A DNA stretch of 12,504 nucleotides from XYA12-FULL-58-9 sp001798605 (lineage in GTDB: Bacteria > Myxococcota > XYA12-FULL-58-9), in contig DAINMX010000203.1 in the NCBI GenBank assembly GCA_036736205.1, positions 1 to 12,504 on the forward strand, in the 5' to 3' direction. Position 1 is the stretch's first letter. The number at the start of each line of letters is the position of its first letter. The position numbers were made by a program, and so were the translations under genes. Positions 1 through 7,600 of the stretch are shown here, one piece after another. Under the pieces are notes generated by a model. It was not told the origin of the DNA. It searched no databases and was given only the letters and a program-made list of their open reading frames with translations.

Positions 1-48
1 GCCGATCATGCTTGTCTAACGCATCACCATTGCAAAGGGCTGTTATCG

Positions 49-1293
49 ATGCGGTGCGTCCTGTTGTTGTTGCTCTGTGTTGGCTGTAGCCAAACTCCCC
101 AAGAGGCGGCCACACAGTCCGTCGTGCGAGTTGGCAACGGCCTTGGTTTTGCCGGTGGTGTGGCCATCGCCGAGGGACACGTTCTCACCACCCACGACAT
201 TTTGAGTGAAGCGTGGACGGGCCGATTGGTCAGCGGCGGCGGTCAAGTTGTGACTGGCAAGGTGGTGGGTCGCGACGCGGAGCACGAGGTGGCCCTCCTG
301 CGCACTGATGGCGATGGCATACTGGCCGCGGACATCGGTTCGAGCGGCGATTTGCTCAAGAGCGATGCCTTGGTGACCTTGGTGTTTGATGACGATGGCA
401 ACGCATCCGTACGACAGGGGCGGGTGGTTCGCTGGCAGTACAGTGGCGGCATCGGATACATCGAGGCGGACCTCGACGTTGGTCGCAACTCAGCTGGCGC
501 TGGCGTTTTCGGTCCCAACGGGAGGTTGGTCGGTATCTACGCATTCAAGGTCGAGGATCGCGCTTTCGTACTGCCCATCGAGTATGTCACCAATGGTCCA
601 GATGCTCTCACGGCCTCCTTGCTCGGCGAAAGGAGCGACGACAGCGCCTTTGGACCCACCCGCAAGAGTGCGGCCGAGCACCAGGAAAAGATTCGTACCA
701 AGCTCTACTATGATGCGCTGGTGTCCGAGTACTCCTATTCAGGCAAGTCGTTGATCGTCTCGATGACCATGCTTGACAAGAAGGCCTCCCCGTCGCGGGT
801 CAAGAGCATCGATTATGTGCTCGAGGCCGCGGATTCCGCCCATGAGCGGCGTCAGGTCGCAGCAGGATCTTTTTCCAGAGCCGATCAGGCTTGGATCGAA
901 AAATCCGCGGCATTCAAGAAGATCCGTGAGGCCATGGCAGACGCTTACGGAGAGCTGTGGGTTCAAGACATGCTCGACCCGTGCGACTACGGTGATTTGC
1001 GGGTCCGCATGGCTACCGGTGACATATGTAGCAAGACCCGTCGCGGCGATATCCACGCCGTTTCTGTGACCCTGTCCGACGGCCGCACCACGGGACCTTT
1101 GACGATCTTCAACATGGCAGATGTCTGCGGTGGCAGTGGGGCCGACCAGGGCAACGGCTGGGACGCAGCCTGGAAGGGCATGGGGGCCGATTCCAGCACG
1201 GAGTCTGGGGCCAAGGCCGGCGTGGGCAACAAGGGCAAGAAGGGCAAGAAAGAGAAGAATGGCAAGAAGGGCCGCAGGAAACGCCGACGCTAG
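49..1293 (+). CDS. Trypsin/HtrA-like serine protease-fold lipoprotein with altered triad and basic tail
   Basis: The 414-residue product begins with a short hydrophobic signal (residues 3-12) ending at Cys13 (LCVGC), so it is probably a lipoprotein; the lipobox is non-canonical because Cys rather than Leu sits at -3. Residues about 25-190 resemble the chymotrypsin/HtrA fold. VLTTHD (45-50) resembles the His motif (VLTAAH/VVTNNH) but is one residue short before His49. EVALLR (80-85) matches the usual D-x-ALL strand but has Glu80 where Asp is expected. RNSAGA (146-151) followed by GRLVGI matches GNSGG, with Ser148 as the nucleophile position. Activity is therefore uncertain, and it may be a pseudoprotease. 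I do not recognise residues 200-370, which contain Cys312, Cys327 and Cys360. The tail (394-414) is almost all Lys, Arg and Gly. The ATG has a weak AAAGGG ribosome site at 34-39. The gene converges on its right neighbour with a 10-bp gap. Confidence 0.8.
   Translation: MRCVLLLLLCVGCSQTPQEAATQSVVRVGNGLGFAGGVAIAEGHVLTTHDILSEAWTGRLVSGGGQVVTGKVVGRDAEHEVALLRTDGDGILAADIGSSGDLLKSDALVTLVFDDDGNASVRQGRVVRWQYSGGIGYIEADLDVGRNSAGAGVFGPNGRLVGIYAFKVEDRAFVLPIEYVTNGPDALTASLLGERSDDSAFGPTRKSAAEHQEKIRTKLYYDALVSEYSYSGKSLIVSMTMLDKKASPSRVKSIDYVLEAADSAHERRQVAAGSFSRADQAWIEKSAAFKKIREAMADAYGELWVQDMLDPCDYGDLRVRMATGDICSKTRRGDIHAVSVTLSDGRTTGPLTIFNMADVCGGSGADQGNGWDAAWKGMGADSSTESGAKAGVGNKGKKGKKEKNGKKGRRKRRR
1228..1290 (+). 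repeat. Low-complexity Lys/Arg/Gly-coding tract
   Basis: Codons 394-414 of the protease-like lipoprotein are built from near-repeats of GGCAAGAAG and end in an Arg-rich run, giving about 14 basic residues in the last 20. In an exported protein such a tail could bind nucleic acid, polyanionic lipopolysaccharide or phospholipid. That role is inferred from charge alone. Confidence 0.6.
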
Positions 1294-1303
1294 AAATCTG
1301 TCC

Positions 1304-4285
1304 CTAGAACTCCCGGCAGTCCGCGGGAATGTCGGCGTTGCCGAATGAGTAAGGGCGGGCCTGTTTGACGACCAACTGCCGACCGGGAGTGACGAGCTTG
1401 AACTCAACGTCCATGGCGAACCAACGATTGTCCCCCATGGGGTCGAGGATGGGCTCGAAGTGGTCGTGAATTGCACGAAGAGTGCAAGCCGCGACGTCGA
1501 CCTCCGCCTCGCTGAGCACTGGATTGCCGTGTGGCAAGCTGCTGTGGGCTTGATAGAGGACGCGCGGCGTCGTTCCCCACCGATAGGTGAGCTGTTCGGT
1601 GGTGACTCCCGCTGCCGGATTGGTGACCGACGCTTCGCCGACTTGGGTGTTGATGTAGTAGCGATCGGAGCGGATGGGCTCGAAGATGTCGCGACTGATG
1701 GCTACGCCGTTTGCCTCTTCGGAGACAAAGCTCGGATGAATGAGGATTCCCATCGCGACTTTCGAGTTGTCGATATTGAACAGGGCACGTTCGTCGTATG
1801 CGCGGGCATTGAATAGGCTTGCCCAAATAGTGCGGATGGCGTCGTCGACAGGCTGGTCGGGATCGCTTACTTGCGCACGCACGGAGGTGTAGAGCCCAGC
1901 GCCATTGAAACCGGGAAGATCCTCGGTGTTGCTGCTCGAGCGAAAGCGGACGCGAACGTCGCCGAAGTTTTCATTGATGTAGGTCTCGACCGAGTTGAGG
2001 AGGGTGGCGTCCACGGGATTGTTCAAGACGGCTTGGCGCACCTCGGCAAGCATCTGCGCGCGCACCTGAGGGTTTGAGGCGAATTCCGGGTTGGCTTCGG
2101 CAACGGCCAGCAAGTCGGCAGCGCCGCTCGTCTGGTAATGCTCGAGGGAGTGGACCACAGCAATGGCTGCGGCTGCATGCGGTGTGGTGACAGGTCCTGG
2201 GCAGCTTTGGCGGGTCGAGACAACCCGACCGAGCTCGGCGAGACCCGCAGCCTTGGCACCGATGACCGGCAGTGAGGCCATGGTTTGATCCGACAGCGGA
2301 ATGACTCCTCTGACGCTTGTGTCGAGGCGCGGGATCAAAGGTTCACCGCCATGGTTTTGACTCTCCCAGAAAGCCTTGGCCTCCGCGGCCTCTGCAGCCC
2401 GAACGGTGAATTGTCCCGGAGCGACCTCGAAGCGCACCAGGGTGCCCAACAAAGGAGCGATTCTCAGATCAGATCGCGCATTCACCAGCGCCATGTTGGG
2501 GGTGCCGCGGTTACGCGACAGGACGTTGACGTGGGCCAAGGGAGTCTGGAATGCCTCGGTGATGAGTCCACCGACCAGGGGAATGTCGTTGGGGACTTGG
2601 TCGGTTACCACAATGACCTGGCGACCGAGTGGAGTGTCACGGAGTTGGTCGATGGGGACGAAGGTCAACACACCGTAGGCGATGCCCTCCGCCAACGGTT
2701 GAAAGGTGACACCGCGAAATGGCTCATCGCTATCGACGATCGGGGCCTCGCCATCGATGAGGAGCATCTGCTCGACTTGTTGACTGCCCTGCGGACGCAA
2801 GAACCAGTGATTCGGCTTTTGCGTGTTGGCCACGACGTCGAAAAACGCCCTTAGCATTTGCGGTGCGATGATCTTGTCGCCCGGCGCAAACTCGACGGTG
2901 TGCAGTGCGCTGCCCGCATGGTGCACGAGGGTGCCCAGGAGATAGCGGCGGGTGTCCACAGCAAAGTACTCACGCTGGCTGAACGCTACCCAACCTTGGT
3001 AAAAAACCTGATTATCGGCTGGGTCGCAGCGGTCGAGGTGCGGATCCTCATCGATGATCTCACGAATGAAGGTGTAGTGCAGATCCCAAGCTTCTGACGA
3101 CAAGAGGTGAACAACGTCGCCCGCTTCCATGTCGACGACAAACTTCACCACCTCCATGCCCACCGCCACGCCGCCCTCGGCGAGTGCTGCGAAATCTCCG
3201 GGAGTGTAAAAATGCCGCAGGCGATCATTCACAACACGGGCTTGGAGTGGTTCGCAGGCATCGTTCGTTGCAAGTGGAGTGGGGCTGCAAAAACAAGGAA
3301 GACCCGTCGTGTCGGGCACTCTTGCCAGGGTTGAACCCTCGGGCCATGCCATGAAGTCGATGCGATCAATGACATCGGCACCATGCCACAGAGTCACCAC
3401 CCCTTCGAAGTCATTGTTCGCAACATCCGTCACATCGGTGGAATCGATCTCGATAAGAACGCGCTCACCAGCCTCCATGAATGACTGCGGCCAGGTTAGG
3501 GACACACCCAGCGCGGTATTGGGCCACGGCGCACCGGGAGAGTGTGGTGCCAAGGTGATCTGGTATTCACTGAGGTCGATCACTTCTGCACTCGTGTTGA
3601 AAACCTCTATGAAGGTGGCGGGCCGCAATGCCAGCTCGTTGAGCGTGAGCGGCATCGTTGCATGGGGCCAGGGATCGGGCCAATCGTACGGCTCAAACTC
3701 GATGCCGGTTGGAATTTCCACGGGCGGTGGTGGGCCACAGTGGTCGCCGTTGGGACCGTTGGGGGTGGCCCAGTGGCAGGTTGCAAAGTTTCCGTCCGGG
3801 CCCCGGCGGTAACTGTCATTGGGAGCGAGCGCGGGGAATGCCACTCTGTCCACCAAACGGCCATCGGGTGCCCACACAAAAAGGGTCTCGCCGTCCGAGG
3901 AGAGCTTGAAGTTGACGTGGTCCGGGCCCTGTCCCATCTGTGTGTCGGCCCATATCAAGATCACCTCTCCAGGTTGTAGGGTCGTGGGGGGCAAGAAATG
4001 GAAGGTGTCTTGTGAGTCACTGATGCTGTAGCCCAGCAAGGACGCGGGAGCTTCGCCAGTATTGGCGATCTCGATCCAATCATCAGCCTCGAGTGCGTTG
4101 TCGACCCAGGCCCCGTCGTTTTTTGCCATCAGCTCACTCACCTGCACTGCATCAGGACAGATGCCGTCGGTATCTGCGCACGGCACCACCGGCGGGCAGT
4201 CGTCAGTGCAGCGGTGGCTATCTTCAGTGCAACCGAGGGCAGCGAAGATCAAAATGAGGGAGGTTGTGGTCAGTTGGCTTTTCAT
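1304..4285 (-). CDS. Lipoprotein with two lamin-tail domains, phosphohistidine-like domain and PPDK/PEP-synthase-type ATP-binding domain
   Basis: I place the start at the ATG at 4285 because it begins a clear lipoprotein signal: Lys2, hydrophobic residues 9-17, and Cys19 in AALGC. The frame stays open upstream to 4549, but that part shows no signal or family features. The product is 993 residues. Order: a Cys-rich linker (Cys26, 30, 36, 43); lamin-tail domain 1 (about 46-175, with DDWIEIANTGE and LQPGEVILIW); lamin-tail domain 2 (about 210-330, with FIEVFNTS and GERVLIEID); an unrecognised region (about 350-560); a swivel domain with TPLAHVNVLSRNRGTPNMAL (581-600), which resembles the SHAAIVARELGIPAV phosphohistidine motif and makes His585 the candidate; then a PPDK N-terminal ATP domain (about 665-980). 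The ATP domain has GAKAAGLAEL (Lys678), RFRSSSNTEDLPGF (Arg782), WASLFNARAY, DVEF (Asp959, Glu961) and QARP (Gln975, Arg977). PPDK-type domains transfer phosphate from ATP to a His and then to an acceptor; the PEP/pyruvate barrel is absent. The substrate is unknown. No strong ribosome site is visible. Confidence 0.85.
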   Translation of the reverse strand: MKSQLTTTSLILIFAALGCTEDSHRCTDDCPPVVPCADTDGICPDAVQVSELMAKNDGAWVDNALEADDWIEIANTGEAPASLLGYSISDSQDTFHFLPPTTLQPGEVILIWADTQMGQGPDHVNFKLSSDGETLFVWAPDGRLVDRVAFPALAPNDSYRRGPDGNFATCHWATPNGPNGDHCGPPPPVEIPTGIEFEPYDWPDPWPHATMPLTLNELALRPATFIEVFNTSAEVIDLSEYQITLAPHSPGAPWPNTALGVSLTWPQSFMEAGERVLIEIDSTDVTDVANNDFEGVVTLWHGADVIDRIDFMAWPEGSTLARVPDTTGLPCFCSPTPLATNDACEPLQARVVNDRLRHFYTPGDFAALAEGGVAVGMEVVKFVVDMEAGDVVHLLSSEAWDLHYTFIREIIDEDPHLDRCDPADNQVFYQGWVAFSQREYFAVDTRRYLLGTLVHHAGSALHTVEFAPGDKIIAPQMLRAFFDVVANTQKPNHWFLRPQGSQQVEQMLLIDGEAPIVDSDEPFRGVTFQPLAEGIAYGVLTFVPIDQLRDTPLGRQVIVVTDQVPNDIPLVGGLITEAFQTPLAHVNVLSRNRGTPNMALVNARSDLRIAPLLGTLVRFEVAPGQFTVRAAEAAEAKAFWESQNHGGEPLIPRLDTSVRGVIPLSDQTMASLPVIGAKAAGLAELGRVVSTRQSCPGPVTTPHAAAAIAVVHSLEHYQTSGAADLLAVAEANPEFASNPQVRAQMLAEVRQAVLNNPVDATLLNSVETYINENFGDVRVRFRSSSNTEDLPGFNGAGLYTSVRAQVSDPDQPVDDAIRTIWASLFNARAYDERALFNIDNSKVAMGILIHPSFVSEEANGVAISRDIFEPIRSDRYYINTQVGEASVTNPAAGVTTEQLTYRWGTTPRVLYQAHSSLPHGNPVLSEAEVDVAACTLRAIHDHFEPILDPMGDNRWFAMDVEFKLVTPGRQLVVKQARPYSFGNADIPADCREF

Positions 4286-4306
4286 GTCACACCCGGTTTT
4301 CAACTT

Positions 4307-4312
4307 AGTATA
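4307..4312 (-). promoter_or_regulatory. Candidate -10 element (TATACT) for the minus-strand lipoprotein gene
   Basis: Read on the minus strand, this hexamer matches the sigma70-type consensus at five of six positions and lies 21 bases upstream of the ATG at 4285, which implies a very short leader. No convincing -35 hexamer sits 16-18 bases further upstream, so this is a weak call. Confidence 0.25.
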
Positions 4313-4579
4313 CGCAATAACAGCGCCAAAGACCGCACTTCCAGAACATGAGTACTTCGTTCCTTCATGGGCGATCGTCGAGCGATTCCTCGAAATAAAT
4401 TCCCTAGCCTTTTCGCCCTCAACTTCCTTCAGAAATCCAGCCAGGTGCATTTTGCCCGTGAGTCTCACGTCACCATGGGTTGACGAATCTGTCAAAACAT
4501 CAGATGAGGGCGTCGGGCTGATTGGATTCTTGTCGGGCCTTGATGGCAATTTAATCGGTCCAGAGTTCCCGAGGACGAA

Positions 4580-4592
4580 GGAAGGGCCTTCC
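4580..4592. promoter_or_regulatory. Perfect inverted repeat upstream of dnaE (GGAAGG-G-CCTTCC)
   Basis: Two six-base arms mirror each other around base 4586. The single-base centre rules out a full RNA hairpin, although a 4-bp stem with a 5-base loop is possible. It would suit a dimeric DNA-binding protein better. It lies about 40 bases before the dnaE start, in the likely leader or promoter. No regulator can be named, and chance is a real possibility. Confidence 0.25.
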
Positions 4593-4613
4593 CCTCTCTT
4601 CTTTGTGCGCGCA

Positions 4614-4620
4614 AAGGGAG
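4614..4620 (+). promoter_or_regulatory. Ribosome binding site (AAGGGAG) that fixes the dnaE start
   Basis: This purine-rich site lies 12 bases before the ATG at 4633. It supports that codon over the in-frame TTG at 4603, which would add ten residues not expected ahead of the family's conserved N-terminal FVHLHLHS motif. Confidence 0.5.
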
Positions 4621-4632
4621 ATCAAGAAACAC

Positions 4633-7600
4633 ATGGCCGACCTTGGGTTTGTCCACCTGCACCTGCATTCTCAGTACTCTCTCCTCGACGGAGCGATCCG
4701 CCTCAAGGACCTAATTCCGCGGGTCAAAGAACTCGGGATGGACACTGTAGCTGTCACCGACCATGGCAACATGTACGGCGCCGTCGACTTCTTCAAGAAG
4801 GCCAAGAAGAAGGACGTCAAACCAATCATTGGTTGTGAGGCGTACGTCGCTGGCCCCCGCGGTCGCAAGGATCGCACCGAGCGCGACAGCGCCCACTTGA
4901 TCCTTTTGGCCAAAGATGGCGAGGGATACAAAAATCTCAAATACTTAATCTCCGTGGGGTTTCTCGAGGGCTTCTACTATGTGCCGCGGATCGATCGCGA
5001 GCTGCTCAAGGGAAGGACCAAGGGGCTCTACGCCTTGTCGGCGTGCCTGGGTGGAGTGGTAAACAAACCGTTATTGCGCAACGGTGCTGACGCAGCCCGG
5101 GCTGCGGCGCTGGAGATGAAGACCCTCTTTGAGCCGGGACACTTTTTCTTGGAGCTACAAGACAACGGCTACAAGGAACAGGCTCGTGCAAACGAAGTCC
5201 TCATGGACATCGCCAAGACCTGCGACATCCCGTTGGTGGCCACAGCCGACGCTCACTACCTCAAACCCGAGGACGCCGCAGCCCATGAAGTATTGATGTG
5301 TATTCAGCAGAGTCGTTCGCTCGCAGAGTTCCGCCAGCGCATGCAGCACTCTGATCTTCTTTACGTCAAGAGCGCCGAAGAGATGTGGCGCTCCTTTGGC
5401 AAGATTGCTCCCGAGGCACTGGAAAACACAGTGCGCATCGCAAAGAATTGCAACGTCGAGATCGACCTGTCGCAGACATACTTGCCGGCGTACCAAACCC
5501 CCGACGATTACACCCTCGAGGGCTTTCTCGAAAAGACCGCCAGCGAAGGTTTGGCTCGCCGCATTGGGGCGGCGAAGTACCCCATCGACGAGAAGCTCTA
5601 TCGCGAACGCCTCGACTACGAGCTCGGGGTCATCAATCGCATGAAGTTCCCCGGTTATTTTCTAATTGTTTGGGACTTCATTCGTCACGCCAAAGAGCAG
5701 GATATTCCGGTGGGGCCAGGTCGTGGCAGTGGTGCAGGATCATTGGTGGCCTGGAGCCTGCAGATTACCGATCTCGACCCCATTCCCAACGATCTCATCT
5801 TCGAGCGCTTTCTCAACCCCGAGCGCGTGTCGATGCCCGACTTCGATATCGACTTCTGTCAGGATCGCCGCGGTGAGGTCATCGAGTACGTTACGGAGAA
5901 GTATGGCAAGAAGAACGTCGGCCAGATCGTCACCTATTCGCAACTGTCGGCGAAGAGCGTCATCAAAGACGTTGGGCGTGTATTGGAGCTGCCGTTCGCA
6001 GAGGTCAATGAGCTCACCAAACTCATTCCAGGCCTAATCAATGGCAAGAAGGTAACAATCGATCAGGCTCTCGAGCTCGAGCCCAAGCTGCGCGCGATTC
6101 AGGAGGAGAAGCCGATCTACAAAGAGGTCATCAAGATCTCTCGTGCCCTCGAAGGACTCAACCGCCAAACCGGGATCCACGCCGCAGGCATTGTCATCGG
6201 CGACAAACCGTTGTGGGAGTATGTGCCGTGTTGTCGTGGCAAAGACGGCGAGCTTGTTACACAGTTCGCCAAAGAAGAGGTTGAAGAGGCTGGCCTCATC
6301 AAGTTCGATTTCCTCGGCCTCAAGACGCTGACGGTCATTGCCAATGCGGTCCGCCACATCCGGAAACGGGAAGATGTGGGGCCTATGGGTCCCAACCGTG
6401 ACTTCGACATCACCACGCTCACCCTCGATGACCCCAAGGTCTACAAGTTGATCGCTACGGCCGACACCGACGGCGTGTTTCAGCTGGAATCGAGCGGTTT
6501 CAAGGAGATGCTCAAGAAGCTCAAGCCCGACCGCTTCGAGGACATTGTGGCTGGCGTCGCACTTTATCGCCCGGGCCCCCTCGATGCGGGCATGGTTGAA
6601 GACTACATCGATCGCAAACACGGTCGAAAGAAAGTCGAGTATCCGCATTCCAAGTGCGGACCGATCCTCGAGTCCACCTATGGCGTCATCGTCTACCAAG
6701 AGCAGGTCATGCGTATCGCCGTCGACCTGTGTGGTTTCACCATGGGGCAGGCCGACAAACTCAGAAAGGCCATGGGCAAGAAAAAGGCCGATGTCATGGC
6801 CGAGATGGGTGCCAAGTTCGTCAAAGGCGCGGTCGACTGCAGTGGGTGGGAGGCAAAACCCGCCACCGAGCTCTACGAGCTGATCAAGAAGTTCGCGGGC
6901 TACGCCTTCAACAAGAGTCACTCTGCCGCCTACGCGGTTATCTCCTACCAAACGGCATTTCTTAAGACCTACTACCCGGTCGAGTTCATGGCGGCGCTCT
7001 TGTCCACAGAAATGCGAGCTCAAGAGAACGTTGTCAAATATATTCAAAGTGCTCGTGAGCATGGCATCGAGATCTTGCCCCCCGACGTTAACCTCTCCGA
7101 ACGAGACTTCTCTGTGGTGCGTGTCGGAGATAAGGCCAAGATTCTATTTGGACTCGGAGCTGTCAAAGGGATCGGTGACGCCGCCATCGACAGCATCGTT
7201 CAAACTCGGGCCGACGGTACCTTTCGCTCGCTGTTTGGTTTCTGCGAGCGGGTCGACCTCAAACGGGTCAACCGCAAGGTCATTGAGGCGTTGGTGAAAT
7301 GTGGCGCATTCGATTGTGTCGGCAAACCGCGTTCGCAGCTCTTCGCGGCTGTCGACAGGGCCCTGGAGGCTGGCCAGTCGGCGCAGAAAGACCGCCTCTC
7401 GGGGCAGACGAGTCTGTTTGCTGCCTTCGCTGCAGTCGACAACAGCAAAGATAGGGGCACCCCGACGAGCACCGTCGAAGAGGTCTATCCCGAGATCCAT
7501 GAGTGGCTCGAGAAGGAACGCCTTGCCGCCGAAAAGGAAGCCTTGGGCTTTTACGTCAGTGGCCATCCTCTGGATGGCTTCGCCGCCGATCTTCCCCGCC

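Larger units (their letters stand above)
4286..4632. other. Divergent non-coding region between the dikinase-like lipoprotein and dnaE
   Basis: This 347-bp stretch separates two divergent starts, so it should hold promoters for both. No RNA gene or credible protein gene is visible. The open frame extending the lipoprotein upstream on the minus strand, and a plus-strand frame crossing 4062-4838, lack recognisable protein features. It contains a TATACT-like element for the minus strand, a 13-bp perfect inverted repeat at 4580-4592, and a purine-rich ribosome site before dnaE. A TTTAAT box at 4550-4555 could be a dnaE -10 element, but no well-spaced -35 accompanies it. Confidence 0.6.

Noticed and set aside
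1294..1303. Shared bidirectional terminator between the two convergent lipoprotein genes
   Set aside because: The gap is only 10 bp and neither flank forms a convincing GC-rich stem followed by a T-run.
4378..4393. Small hairpin (TCGAG, 6-base loop, CTCGA) in the divergent region as a terminator or attenuator
   Set aside because: The 5-bp stem is short, has no following T-run on either strand and lies upstream of both genes, so chance is sufficient.
4286..4549. Open-frame extension adding 88 residues to the N-terminus of the minus-strand lipoprotein
   Set aside because: The ATG at 4285 immediately starts a textbook lipoprotein signal, which must be N-terminal to work; the extension has no recognisable features.
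4603..4632. TTG start for dnaE ten codons upstream
   Set aside because: The ATG at 4633 has AAGGGAG upstream and places the conserved FVHLHLHS motif at the usual distance from the N-terminus.
6034..7062. 342-residue open frame on the minus strand inside dnaE
   Set aside because: It lies wholly antisense to strongly conserved dnaE palm and fingers sequence and shows no family features; it is a codon-bias shadow.
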